A DNA stretch of 64,000 nt from Micromonospora pattaloongensis (GCF_900107255.1 NZ_FNPH01000005.1:124001-188000); one strand, 5' to 3'. Counted from the first letter of the stretch, positions 54,886-63,863 are shown. Numbers and translations are program-made. Notes: generated by a model from the sequence alone, not told the origin.

Positions 54886-55236
54886 TAGTTAGTACGGGTG
54901 TTCGATTGACTCGAACGTTCGTGCTAGCGGACCGGGAGTGGCGATTCGCGACGCGGCTCCCGGCGGTGCGGTTTCGCGAACCGCACGGGGCTGTCGGACA
55001 TTCGCGGGTCCGCAGCCCACAGGCAGGACCGCCGTCCGCCGCCCTCGACCCCCGGGCGGCGGACGACGGACCCGCCGGCGCAGCCGGCCGGGTGGGTGTG
55101 GGGAAGCATCACACCCGGCCGGCGAGCACCGCCGCGTCTTCCTCCGCGCGCGGGCTTCTTCGACCCCGGCGGCGGCGGTCGGACCCCGGTCCGACCGCCG
55201 CGCCCCCCGAATTGGCGACGCGGAGGAGACAGTCCC
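54886..55236 (+). ncRNA. Structured leader RNA upstream of the mutasome operon (candidate regulatory RNA)
   Basis: No reading frame with coding character exists in these 350 nt. Five hairpins follow one another: 54966-54986 (8 bp, GTGCGGTT/AACCGCAC), 54988-55018 (6+5 bp), 55034-55064 (10 bp, GTCCGCCGCC/GGCGGCGGAC), 55083-55123 (12 bp, GCCGGCCGGGTG/CACCCGGCCGGC) and 55173-55200 (11 bp). Arms are perfect apart from one bulge. The last ends 36 nt before the HEPN ATG. High GC makes chance hairpins likelier, but five in 235 nt is striking. Confidence 0.5.
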
Positions 55237-55686
55237 ATGCCGACGAGCCCGACCCAGGCCCCCACCGTCCCGGCCCACGTGCTGCCGCAGCGGACGCCCG
55301 CCCAGCTGCTCGCGCTCGCCCGGCAGGGGTTGGCGGAGGCGGCGGTGACCCGCCCCGACGGGCTGCGTTACGCCGCCGCGCACCTGGCGGCCCTGCGGGC
55401 CGCCGCCGCGATGCTCGCCGCCCGCGCCCGGCCGGCGCCCACCCGGCGCCACCGCGTCACCAACGTCTGGATCCTGCTGTTGATGGTCGCGCCCGAGTTG
55501 GACGAGTGGGCGACCTACTTCGCCGCCGGCGCGAGCAAGCGGGCCGCCGCCGAGGCGGGCATCCCCCGCGTGGTGAGCGCGCGGGAGGCCGATGACCTGT
55601 TGCGCGCGGCGGAGCAGTTCGTCGCGCTGGTCGAGGTCGCCCTCGGGCTGGCGCACCAGCCCGTCCTCGACGGCCTGGCCGCCTGA
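55237..55686 (+). CDS. SAV_6107-family HEPN-like protein
   Basis: The product has 149 residues and is all-helical: TPAQLLALARQGLAEAAVTRPDGLRYAAAHLAALRAAAAML, then VTNVWILLLMVAPELDEWATYF and DDLLRAAEQFVALVEVALGL. This is the SAV_6107 HEPN family; the strict R-x4-6-H ribonuclease motif is not seen, so a binding role is as likely as RNase activity. GGAGGAGAC precedes ATG 55237. First gene after the damage-type promoter, 178 nt before imuA. Confidence 0.8.
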   Translation: MPTSPTQAPTVPAHVLPQRTPAQLLALARQGLAEAAVTRPDGLRYAAAHLAALRAAAAMLAARARPAPTRRHRVTNVWILLLMVAPELDEWATYFAAGASKRAAAEAGIPRVVSAREADDLLRAAEQFVALVEVALGLAHQPVLDGLAA

Positions 55687-55864
55687 GTTTCCCGCGGGGT
55701 GGCGCCCGGCGCGCCGCCCCGTCCCGTGTCGGTCGCGCGGCGCGACGTCCGGAGAGTCATCCGCCCGTCCGGGGGCGTCTTTTTCATCAGTAGTCCAATT
55801 TGTCCCAATGTTGGGGCCGAATACGAGCGAAGAACAGCGCATGAGCAACACGGGGGCGAGATAG

Positions 55865-56620
55865 ATGGCGGGCCGGATGGTAGTCGGGGCCACGGCGCTG
55901 TCCGCCGTCGCGGCCGGACTGGTCAGGCCGGCCAGCGAGCCCGATCCGGCCGGCGGGCACCGGCTGCTGCCGGTGGTTCCCGAGCTGACCGCGCTGCTGC
56001 CGAACCGCGGACTGCGCCGGGGCACGACCGTCGCGGTGAGCAGCGGCCGTCCGGCCCGTGGCGGCGGCAGCTCGCTGGTGCTCGCGTTGCTCGCCGAGGC
56101 GTCCCGCGCCGGATCCTGGTGCGCCGTCGTCGGGGTGCCCACCTTCGGCGCGGTCGCCGCCGCCGACGCCGGCATCGCGCTCGACCGGCTGGCCCTGGTG
56201 CCGCATCCCGGCCCCGAGTGGGCGACCGTGGTGGCCGCCCTGATCGACGGGGTCGACGTCGTGGTCGCCGCGGTCCCGCCGGGGCTCGCCCCGTCGGTCG
56301 CCACCCGGCTGGCCGCCCGGGCCCGCCAGCGCGGCAGCGTGCTCGTCCCGTACGGGCCGTGGGAGGGCGCCGACGTCACCCTGCAGGTCATGCGGGGCAT
56401 GTGGGAAGGGCTCGGGCAGGGTCGGGGCCGGCTGCGCCGCCGCGAGGTCACCATCTGCGCGCGGGGCCGCGGGGCGGCGGCCCGTCCGAAGGAGGTCAAG
56501 GTCTGGATGCCCGGTGACGGGGCGACCCGTGCCGGCGGCGCGCCGCACCCGGTGCGTACCGGCGGTCCGCGTCCGGCGTCGCGCCGCGCGGCCCTGACCC
56601 TGGTCGGCGGGACCGCGTGA
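55865..56620 (+). CDS. imuA: ImuA'-like RecA-fold mutasome accessory protein
   Basis: The product has 251 residues. It has GLRRGTTVAVSSGRPARGGGSSLVLALLAEAS, a degenerate Walker A region of a RecA-like fold, then SWCAVVGVPTFGAVAAADAGIALDRLALVPHP and GVDVVVAAVPPGLAPS. ImuA' proteins link ImuB and DnaE2 to damaged DNA and RecA. ATG 55865. Its stop overlaps the GTG of imuB, so the two are coupled. Family assignment rests on fold and context. Confidence 0.85.
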   Translation: MAGRMVVGATALSAVAAGLVRPASEPDPAGGHRLLPVVPELTALLPNRGLRRGTTVAVSSGRPARGGGSSLVLALLAEASRAGSWCAVVGVPTFGAVAAADAGIALDRLALVPHPGPEWATVVAALIDGVDVVVAAVPPGLAPSVATRLAARARQRGSVLVPYGPWEGADVTLQVMRGMWEGLGQGRGRLRRREVTICARGRGAAARPKEVKVWMPGDGATRAGGAPHPVRTGGPRPASRRAALTLVGGTA

Positions 56621-58203
56621 CCGGCCCGGTCCGCACCCTGCTCGTCTGGTGCCCCGACTGGCCGGTGATCGCTGCCGAGATCGTCGACGGCGTGCCGGCC
56701 ACCACCCCGGTCGCGGTGTTGCACGCCAACCGGGTGGTCGCCTGTTCCGAGGCGGCGCGCGCCGAGGGGGTGCGCCGGGGGCTGCGTAAACGGGAGGCGC
56801 AGAGCCGCTGCCCGCAGCTGACCGCCGTCGACCACGATCCGGGCCGGGACGCGCGGGCGTTCGAGCCGGTCGTCGCCGCCGTCGAGGAGGTCGCCGCCGG
56901 GGTGGAGGTGGTCCGGCCGGGCGCCTGCGCGCTCGCCGCACGCGGCCCGGGACGCTACTTCGGCGGTGAGGAGCGGGCCGCTGAGCAGATCGTCGAACAC
57001 GTCGCCCAGAGCTGCGGGGTGGAGAGCCAGGTCGGGATCGCCGACGGGGTGTTCGCCGCGGGGCTGGCCGCCCGGGCCGGGCGGATCATCGAGCCCGGCG
57101 GCACGCCGCCGTTCCTCGCCGACCTGCCCGTCGCGGCGCTGGGCCGGCCCGCCCTGACCGACCTGCTGCGCCGGCTCGGGGTGCGGACGCTCGGGGACTT
57201 CGCGGCGCTGCCGGCCGGCGACGTGCTGGCCCGGTTCGGGTTCGACGCGGCGCTGGCCCACCGGCTCGCGGCCGGCCGTGACCACCGGCCGCTCGCGGCG
57301 CGGCGGCCTCCGGCCGACCTCGACGTGACCGACACCTACGACGAGCCGCTCGACCGGGTCGACGTGGCCGCGTTCGCGGCCCGGTCGCTCGCCGAGCGGC
57401 TGCACGACACGCTCGCCCGGCACGGCCTGGCCTGCACCCGGCTCGGCATCGAGGCGGTGACCGAGCACGGCCAGGAGCTGCACCGGGTGTGGCGGCACGA
57501 CGGGCTGCTGACCGCGGCGGCGATCGCCGACCGGGTGCGCTGGCAGCTCGACGGGTGGCTGGCCGGCCAGGGGCGGCCCCGGCCCGGCGGGCGCGCCGCG
57601 CCGCCCCGGCCGACGTCGGGGATCATCCGGCTGCGTCTGGTCCCCGACGGGGTGCTCGCGCACGTCGGCCTGCAGCCGGGGCTGTGGGGCGAGACCGGCG
57701 AGGAGCGCGAGCGCGCGCACCGCGCGCTGAGCCGGGTGCAGGGCATCCTCGGCCCGGAGTCGGTGGTGACCGCGGTGCTCGGCGGCGGGCGTTCCCCCGT
57801 GGACCAGGTCCGGCTGGTGCCGTGGGGCGACGAGCGGGTGCCGACCCGGCCGGGCCCGGCGGCGAGCCCCGACGCGCCGCCCTGGCCCGGTCGGCTGCCG
57901 TCGCCGGCGCCCGCGCTGGTGCTGCCCGAGCCGCTGTCGGCGGCCGTCTACGACGCCGCCGGCGAACCGGTCGCGGTGACCGCCCGCCTGGAGGTCAGCG
58001 CGGCGCCGGCGCGCCTCGCGATCGGCACCCGGCCGCCGGTGGAGATCGTTGGCTGGGCCGGGCCGTGGCCGGTCGACGAGCGCTGGTGGGCGCCGGCCGA
58101 GGCGCGGCGGCGGGCCCGCTTCCAGGTCGGCCTCGCCGACGGGACCGCGCTGCTGCTCTCGCTCGCCGGCGGCCAGTGGGCGGTGGAGGCGATCTATGAC
58201 TAG
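56617..58203 (+). CDS. imuB: ImuB, catalytically inactive Y-family polymerase homologue
   Basis: The product has 528 residues. The N-terminus TLLVWCPDWPVIAA replaces the DxDxFFA-type metal site of active DinB polymerases. Further blocks are VVACSEAARAEGVRRGLRKREAQSRCP, LPVAALGRPALTDLLRRLGVRTLGDFAALPAGDVLARFG, and a little-finger-like region to about residue 380. Residues 400-528 hold a C-terminal extension that may bind the clamp or DnaE2. It is a scaffold in SOS mutagenesis. GTG 56617. Confidence 0.92.
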   Translation: MTGPVRTLLVWCPDWPVIAAEIVDGVPATTPVAVLHANRVVACSEAARAEGVRRGLRKREAQSRCPQLTAVDHDPGRDARAFEPVVAAVEEVAAGVEVVRPGACALAARGPGRYFGGEERAAEQIVEHVAQSCGVESQVGIADGVFAAGLAARAGRIIEPGGTPPFLADLPVAALGRPALTDLLRRLGVRTLGDFAALPAGDVLARFGFDAALAHRLAAGRDHRPLAARRPPADLDVTDTYDEPLDRVDVAAFAARSLAERLHDTLARHGLACTRLGIEAVTEHGQELHRVWRHDGLLTAAAIADRVRWQLDGWLAGQGRPRPGGRAAPPRPTSGIIRLRLVPDGVLAHVGLQPGLWGETGEERERAHRALSRVQGILGPESVVTAVLGGGRSPVDQVRLVPWGDERVPTRPGPAASPDAPPWPGRLPSPAPALVLPEPLSAAVYDAAGEPVAVTARLEVSAAPARLAIGTRPPVEIVGWAGPWPVDERWWAPAEARRRARFQVGLADGTALLLSLAGGQWAVEAIYD

Positions 58204-58215
58204 CGGGGCGCGCCG

Positions 58216-61200
58216 ATGAGCTTTCACAACCCGAAGATGTCCTGGTCGGAGCTGGAACGGGTGCTCTCCGGCCGGCCCGCCGCCGAGGGCGACACCGGAC
58301 GCGGCGCGCACCTGCACGTGGTGGATCCGCTCGCCGTCGACGGCGACGGCGGTGACGCGCCGGCCTGGACGCAGAAGCGGCCGACGTACGAACCGCCGGT
58401 TGGCGGTTCGCGCCAGCCGGCCGGCGTGCCGTACGCCGAGCTGCACTGCCACAGCAACTTCAGCTTCCTCGACGGCGCCAGCCACCCCGAGGAGCTGGCC
58501 GAGGAGGCGGCCCGGCTGGGGTTGACCGCGTTGGCGGTGACCGACCACGACGGGTTCTACGGGGTGGTCCGGTTCGCCGACGCGGCCCGCGCGCTGGGGC
58601 TGCCCACCATCTTCGGCGCGGAGCTGTCCCTCGGCGCCGCCGACGCCGACCGGGCCGCCCCCCGCACCGGCGCGCCGGACCCGCACGGCCGGCACCTGCT
58701 GGTGCTGGCGCACGGGCCCGAGGGGTACGCCCGGATGGCCCGGACCATCGGCCGGGCGCACCTGCGCGGCGGCGAGAAGGGACGGCCCGTCTACGGCGAG
58801 CTGGCGGAGATCGCCGCCGAGCTGCGCGACCACGTGCTGGTGCTGACCGGCTGCCGCAAGGGCATGGTGCCGTCGGCGCTGCTCACCGACGGGATCGAGG
58901 CGGCGGCGCGGGAGCTGGACCGGCTGACCGCGCTGTTCGGGGCGGAGAACGTGGCCGTCGAGCTGACCGACCACGGCGACCCGTACGACGGCGACCGCAA
59001 CGACGCGCTCGACGAGCTGGCCCGCCGGCACGGCCTGCCCACGGTCGCCACCAACAACGTCCACTACGCCAACCCGGGGCGCCGCCGGCTCGCCACGGCG
59101 GTCGCCGCGGTGCGGGCGCGGCGCAGCCTCGACGAGATCGACGGGTGGCTGCCCGCCGCGGCCACCGCCCACCTGCGCAGCGGCGCCGAGATGGCCGCCC
59201 GGTTCGCCGCCTACCCGGGAGCGGTCGCCCGGGCGGCCGAGTTCGGCGCGCAGCTCGCGTTCGACCTGCACCTGGTCGCGCCGAGGCTGCCGGCGTACGA
59301 CGTGCCGGCCGGGCACACCGAGATGAGCTGGCTGCGCGAGCTGACCATGCGCGGGGCGCTGGAGCGCTACGGGCCGCCCGCGGCGCACCCGCGTGCGTAC
59401 GAGCAGCTCGACCACGAGCTGCGGATGATCGAGGAGCTGGGCTTCCCCGGCTACTTCCTGGTGGTCTACGACATCGTCCAGTTCTGCCGGCAGCACGACA
59501 TCTACTGCCAGGGCCGCGGCTCGGCGGCCAACTCGGCGGTCTGCTACGCGCTGCGCATCACCAACGTGGACGCGGTGCGGCACAACCTGCTCTTCGAGCG
59601 CTTCCTCGCCCCGGAGCGGGACGGACCGCCCGACATCGACGTCGACATCGAGTCCGACCGCCGCGAGGAGGTCATCCAGCACGTCTACGCGACGTACGGC
59701 CGGGAGCACACCGCCCAGGTCGCCAACGTCATCTCGTATCGGCCGCGCTCGGCGGTGCGTGACATCGCCAAGGCGTTCGGCTTCTCGCCGGGACAGCAGG
59801 ACGCGTGGAGCAAGCAGATCGACCGGTGGGGGTCGGTCGCCGCGGTGGACGTGGAGGGCATCCCGGAGCACGTCGTCGAGTACGCCAACGAACTGCAGAC
59901 CTTCCCCCGGCACCTGGGCATCCACTCCGGCGGGATGGTGATCTGCGACCGCCCGGTGATCGAGGTGTGCCCGGTGGAGTGGGGGCGGATGGCCGGGCGC
60001 ACCGTGCTGCAGTGGGACAAGGACGACTGCGCCAGCGCCGGGCTGGTCAAGTTCGACCTGCTCGGCCTCGGCATGCTCTCGGCGCTGCACTACGCGTACG
60101 ACATGATCGAGTCCGAACTGGACCTGGGTGGCATGTCGCTGGACGACCCCGAGGTGTACGCGATGTTGCAGCGGGCGGACTCCGTCGGGGTGTTCCAGGT
60201 GGAGAGCCGGGCGCAGATGGCGACGCTGCCGCGGCTCAAGCCCGAGTGCTTCTACGACCTGGTGGTCGAGGTGGCGCTGATCCGGCCCGGCCCGATCCAG
60301 GGCGGCTCGGTGCACCCGTACATCCGGCGCAAGAACGGCCTGGAGCCGGTGACGTACCCGCACCCGCTGATGCGCAACGCGCTGGAGAAGACGCTGGGGG
60401 TGCCGCTCTTCCAGGAGCAGCTGATGCAGCTGGCGATCGACCTGGCCGGCTTCGACGCCGGCGGCGCCGACGAGCTGCGCCGCGCGATGGGGTCGAAGCG
60501 CTCGATGGAACGGATGGACCAGATCAAGGACCGGCTCTACGCCGGGATGGCCGCGCGGGGCATCACCGGCGAGCTCGCCGACGACGTCTATCTCAAGCTG
60601 TCGTCATTCGCCAGCTACGGCTTCCCGGAGAGCCACGCGATGAGCTTCGCCTACCTGGTCTACGCCAGCTCCTGGCTCAAGCGCTACCACCCGGCGCCGT
60701 TCCTGGCCGCGCTGCTCAACGCCCAGCCGATGGGCTTCTACTCGCCGCAGACCCTGGTCGACGACGCCCGCCGGCACGGGGTGGAGGTGCGGCGGCCGGA
60801 CATCAACGCCAGCGGCGCGAAGGCGATGCTGGAGTCGACACCGGACACCCGGTGGGGGAGCGCCCCCGGTGAGCCGCCGCACCGGTGGGGGCTGGGCGGT
60901 CCGGCGGTGCGGCTCGGGCTCTCCGCCGTGCGCACGCTCGGCGACGACGTGGCCGAGCGGATCGCCGCCGAGCGGGCCGCGAACGGGCCGTACCGGAGCA
61001 TGCCGGAGCTGGCGCGGCGCGTGGGTCTGACCGCGGCGCAGCTGGAGGCGCTGGCCACCGCGGACGCCTTCGCGTGTTTCGGGCTGAGCCGGCGGGAGGC
61101 GCTGTGGGCGGCGGGGGCGGCCGCGCAGGAGCGTCCGGACCGGCTGCCCGGCACGATCGCCGCGACGACCGCGCCCACCCTGCCCGGGCTGGACGAGGTG

Positions 61201-61602
61201 GACAAGCTGGTCGCCGACGTGTGGGCGACCGGGCTGTCGCCGGAGACGCATCCGGCGCGGTTCATCCGGGACCGGCTCGACTCGCTCGGCGCGGTGCCGA
61301 TCGCGCAGCTGGGGCGGGTGGAGCACGGCCGGCGGATCCGGGTCGGCGGCATCGTGACGCACCGGCAGCGCCCGGCGACCGCCGGCGGGGTGACGTTCCT
61401 GAATCTGGAGGACGAGACCGGGATGCTCAACGTGAGCTGCTCGCCGGGGCTGTGGCAGCGGTACCGGACGGTCGCGCGGACCAGCGCGGCGCTGGTGGTG
61501 CGGGGCCGGCTGGAGAAGCACGAGGGGGTGCTCAACCTGACCGCCGACCGGCTCGACGCGATCACCGCGCCGGTCAGCCCCGCCTCCCGCGACTTCCGCT
61601 GA
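58216..61602 (+). CDS. dnaE2: Error-prone DNA polymerase III alpha subunit
   Basis: The product has 1,128 residues. It has a PHP domain (AELHCHSNFSFLDGASHPEE, VTDHDGFYG), the polymerase palm with CQGRGSAANSAVCYAL and the catalytic acids in GPPDIDVDIESDRREEV near residue 475, thumb and fingers, the helix-hairpin-helix region and a C-terminal OB fold (VGGIVTHRQRPATAGGVTFLNLED). Trailing residues lack a clear clamp-binding motif, as usual for DnaE2, which depends on ImuB for recruitment. ATG 58216 lies 12 nt after imuB. It performs translesion synthesis during damage. Confidence 0.96.
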   Translation: MSFHNPKMSWSELERVLSGRPAAEGDTGRGAHLHVVDPLAVDGDGGDAPAWTQKRPTYEPPVGGSRQPAGVPYAELHCHSNFSFLDGASHPEELAEEAARLGLTALAVTDHDGFYGVVRFADAARALGLPTIFGAELSLGAADADRAAPRTGAPDPHGRHLLVLAHGPEGYARMARTIGRAHLRGGEKGRPVYGELAEIAAELRDHVLVLTGCRKGMVPSALLTDGIEAAARELDRLTALFGAENVAVELTDHGDPYDGDRNDALDELARRHGLPTVATNNVHYANPGRRRLATAVAAVRARRSLDEIDGWLPAAATAHLRSGAEMAARFAAYPGAVARAAEFGAQLAFDLHLVAPRLPAYDVPAGHTEMSWLRELTMRGALERYGPPAAHPRAYEQLDHELRMIEELGFPGYFLVVYDIVQFCRQHDIYCQGRGSAANSAVCYALRITNVDAVRHNLLFERFLAPERDGPPDIDVDIESDRREEVIQHVYATYGREHTAQVANVISYRPRSAVRDIAKAFGFSPGQQDAWSKQIDRWGSVAAVDVEGIPEHVVEYANELQTFPRHLGIHSGGMVICDRPVIEVCPVEWGRMAGRTVLQWDKDDCASAGLVKFDLLGLGMLSALHYAYDMIESELDLGGMSLDDPEVYAMLQRADSVGVFQVESRAQMATLPRLKPECFYDLVVEVALIRPGPIQGGSVHPYIRRKNGLEPVTYPHPLMRNALEKTLGVPLFQEQLMQLAIDLAGFDAGGADELRRAMGSKRSMERMDQIKDRLYAGMAARGITGELADDVYLKLSSFASYGFPESHAMSFAYLVYASSWLKRYHPAPFLAALLNAQPMGFYSPQTLVDDARRHGVEVRRPDINASGAKAMLESTPDTRWGSAPGEPPHRWGLGGPAVRLGLSAVRTLGDDVAERIAAERAANGPYRSMPELARRVGLTAAQLEALATADAFACFGLSRREALWAAGAAAQERPDRLPGTIAATTAPTLPGLDEVDKLVADVWATGLSPETHPARFIRDRLDSLGAVPIAQLGRVEHGRRIRVGGIVTHRQRPATAGGVTFLNLEDETGMLNVSCSPGLWQRYRTVARTSAALVVRGRLEKHEGVLNLTADRLDAITAPVSPASRDFR

Positions 61603-61728
61603 CTCAGGTCGGCAGCAGACCCACCAATCCGCCGGACGGTGCCAGCTACCGGGGCTGAAGCCGGGGCGGTTGCCGAAGAAAGTGAACCCGAGACGGTAGC
61701 CCCGGCGGGAACGGCGTGGGGCGGTGGA

Positions 61729-61941
61729 TTAGTCGGCGGACGCACCGCGGTACGCGTAGATCGACGCGGACAGGACGGCCAGGACGCCCACCGCCACCGG
61801 CACTGGCGTGGAGAACGGCGTCACGAACTCCAGGAGAACCGCACCCGTCGACGCCAGCGACACGGCGGCTGCGGCGGCGAGCACAGCGACGCCGCGCCAG
61901 GCGTCGTGCACGTTCAGCCACGCACTGACGATGATCCTCAT
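61729..61941 (-). CDS. Small membrane protein with two helices (70 residues)
   Basis: The N-terminal segment MRIIVSAWLNVHDAWRG precedes two hydrophobic helices (GVAVLAAAAAVSLASTGAVLLEF and VPVAVGVLAVLSASIYAYRG). It starts 11 nt after the stop of the larger membrane protein, so it is probably co-expressed. No family is recognised. Codons are less GC-biased than upstream genes. Confidence 0.6.
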   Translation of the reverse strand: MRIIVSAWLNVHDAWRGVAVLAAAAAVSLASTGAVLLEFVTPFSTPVPVAVGVLAVLSASIYAYRGASAD

Positions 61942-61952
61942 GCCGTTCCGTG

Positions 61953-63176
61953 TCAGCTGAAGTCGCACGTGTGGAAGGCAAGTAGGGCTGTGCGGGCTTG
62001 CGCAGGCGTCATCCCGTACGTCACGCCGACGCTCGCTGCGTCCTCGGCGTCTGCGGACAGTTCGGTGACAACGATCTCCAGTGCCGAGCCGAACTCCGGC
62101 GGTGGGGGCGTGTCCGCGTACAGCTGCGGGCAGTGCCATGGTGTGACGACAGACCAGGCGACGTCTACCAGAGGAATGTCGTCGGAGCCGAACAGGTCTG
62201 GGCGCAGGTCGAGCCGACCCCGCCCATCCCGGGACGATGTCGCGACCTCGTGCGGTCGTCGTTCAACGTAGACGTTTGTCAGTACAACGCTTATCCCCAG
62301 GCGACTGGCCTCGTCGTGGATCCGCACGACACCTGCGCTCAGGCTCGGAAGGAATCGCCGGTGCTCCGGGTAGACGCAGACGCTGACGCGAGCCTGCTGA
62401 CAAACCGACGCGGAAACCTGAACATCGTCGAACTTCAGATACTTGGGCGGGGAGACCAGTGCCGCACCGACCAGCACCGCAACGAGCACCAATGCAGAGC
62501 GACGCAACACGGCAGCGGTGGTGAGGTGCGCCGCGGCGATCAGACCCAGGACGCTCAGCAGCGCTGCCGCCTGGATGGCCAGGTAGGTCAGCGAGTACTG
62601 AAGACCCAGCAGACTTGCTGTCGCGGATCCGCTGCCCAGCAGGGCGACGGCCTGTTCATTCCGGGCGAGCATCCAGAACGCCACGACAGCCAACGCTGCG
62701 GCCAGTGGGCCACCCAGTGCTGGGCGGACCACCCGTCCGACGGACGTGCCAAGAAGGGCGTACAGCGCCAAGACGAGGACCTGCACGGCGAGCATCGCCA
62801 CGCCGGGGCCCTTCGGCACGTGAGCCGCGGTCCCGGTCGTCATCAGAAACGCGGCGGCGACCACGGCGTACGCGATTGCGATACCAGCCACGCCGACCGC
62901 CCACGTTCTCAGAAACTGCCGGCCCGGGCGCGGCAGACCCTCGGGCTGCGGCAGCTGCGTGCGCCGGCGGGCGAGTCCAGCGTCGACAGCGAAGACCCCG
63001 GCGAGCAGCGGCCCCAGGATGGGAAAGACGGAGCCGATCCAGTCGACGGTCCAGTTCCATTCGCCGCGCCAGGGCATCCCGCGGTCAAAGAAGTTGATCG
63101 ACTCGAGGATCACCACGAGAACGAACCCGTACACAGCGACGTGCATACGGGCCAAAGCGCCGGCCAACAGTCTCAT
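61953..63176 (-). CDS. Multi-pass membrane protein, ABC-permease-like, with soluble C-terminal domain
   Basis: The product has 407 residues. About seven membrane helices span residues 1-235 (e.g. MHVAVYGFVLVVILESINFF, TWAVGVAGIAIAYAVVAAAFLM, GVAMLAVQVLVLALYALLG, YLAIQAAALLSVLGLIAAAHL), then a soluble domain of about 170 residues with four to five cysteines. Topology resembles ABC-2-type permeases, but no ATPase gene accompanies it. ATG 63176 has GGAGAG 7 nt upstream. Codons are noticeably less GC-rich than in the backbone. Function unknown. Confidence 0.7.
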   Translation of the reverse strand: MRLLAGALARMHVAVYGFVLVVILESINFFDRGMPWRGEWNWTVDWIGSVFPILGPLLAGVFAVDAGLARRRTQLPQPEGLPRPGRQFLRTWAVGVAGIAIAYAVVAAAFLMTTGTAAHVPKGPGVAMLAVQVLVLALYALLGTSVGRVVRPALGGPLAAALAVVAFWMLARNEQAVALLGSGSATASLLGLQYSLTYLAIQAAALLSVLGLIAAAHLTTAAVLRRSALVLVAVLVGAALVSPPKYLKFDDVQVSASVCQQARVSVCVYPEHRRFLPSLSAGVVRIHDEASRLGISVVLTNVYVERRPHEVATSSRDGRGRLDLRPDLFGSDDIPLVDVAWSVVTPWHCPQLYADTPPPPEFGSALEIVVTELSADAEDAASVGVTYGMTPAQARTALLAFHTCDFS

Positions 63177-63178
63177 GC

Positions 63179-63493
63179 TCACTCTCCGGACCACATCGCC
63201 GAGATCGCGTGCTCTAGCTGTGACGCGCCTTCGCCGCCTTCCACCTCCGTCGATATAAGCTGATCATCCGCGTAAGCGGTGCAGGAAATGTAGGCGCGCA
63301 CGAGGGGGCCGCGCACCCCCGATCCCGCAATCGCGGCAGAGGCGGTGGCATTCGCAGTAACGGGTAGTGCGTTTACCGCCGAAGCATTCAGAACAAAAAG
63401 GGTCGCAAGATCATCAGCCGTCGTCACCCTGCGGAAGGTCACAAGTTGGCAACGGGACACGGAGTTCGCCGGAGCGAAAGCGCGAAACGGCAT
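63179..63493 (-). CDS. Hypothetical protein, possible gene remnant (about 104 residues)
   Basis: An open frame from ATG 63493 (other starts possible, e.g. GTG 63426) ends 2 nt before the ATG of the membrane protein. Residues such as TADDLATLFVLNASAVNALP and VRAYISCTAYADDQLIS give no recognised fold. No ribosome-binding site is clear. Codon use is atypical but plausible. It may be an authentic small gene translated just ahead of the membrane protein, or the end of a decayed one. Confidence 0.4.
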   Translation of the reverse strand: MPFRAFAPANSVSRCQLVTFRRVTTADDLATLFVLNASAVNALPVTANATASAAIAGSGVRGPLVRAYISCTAYADDQLISTEVEGGEGASQLEHAISAMWSGE

Positions 63494-63863
63494 CCATAAA
63501 TAACTGAGCGTGTTGCCGGTTGAGCACGCCGACATGGGTAACCCGACGCGCCTACCTGCAACCTCGCGCCCGTCCCGCCCAACTGCCCCGGCCCACTTCG
63601 GACCGGACGGTCGCCCTCAGTGATGAACGCAGGCGAGCGCGAACCCTGTTGGTGCAGAACGGTGCCGCACGCCTTCGGCGATAACGGTCCGTTACCCCCC
63701 AACAGCTGCATATCCACCCACTGCACTTATATGGATAGGCCCTGGCGGAACGACACACCCACTCCTCAGTGGTGCCACTGACTTCCGCAGGCTTTCCGAG
63801 GCGATCTTGTCGCGGTGCCCGGCGAGGGGAAACGCTTGGTGCCGAAAGATCAGCCCTGGTCGC
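63494..63863. other. 370-bp AT-richer intergenic region
   Basis: No supported gene is seen. The frames here are short and lack ribosome-binding sites. An inverted repeat TATCCA (63711-63716)/TGGATA (63732-63737) is the only notable symmetry. Base composition is clearly lower in GC than in the first 61 kb. Confidence 0.5.

Noticed and set aside
54899-54921. Possible LexA box: GTTCGATTGACTCGAACGTTCG downstream of the damage promoter
   Set aside because: The actinobacterial SOS box needs GAAC and GTTC separated by four bases. Here GAAC and GTTC are adjacent, and the other pair is in the reverse order (GTTC...GAAC), so it is not a match.
55780-55864. A second damage-type promoter before imuA (TTGTCCCAA)
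   Set aside because: Only the first five bases match TTGTCRGTG and the TANNNT element is not at the required distance.
54889-60363. A very long antisense reading frame of 1,824 codons on the minus strand across the HEPN, imuA, imuB and most of dnaE2
   Set aside because: Composition is dominated by Arg, Gly, Pro and His with no domain; it is the mirror of GC3-biased coding on the plus strand, where four recognised proteins lie.
61600-61730. tRNA-like fold or attachment site near the start of the atypical region (GCTACCGGGGCT... with partial inverted repeat)
   Set aside because: No acceptor stem, anticodon loop or T-loop consensus could be laid out; the symmetry is only CCGGGGCT/AGCCCCGG.
63552-63758. 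Short frames on both strands at 63439-63972
   Set aside because: No ribosome-binding site, no recognisable protein and no codon bias; the minus-strand GntR fragment ending at 63864 explains the right end better.
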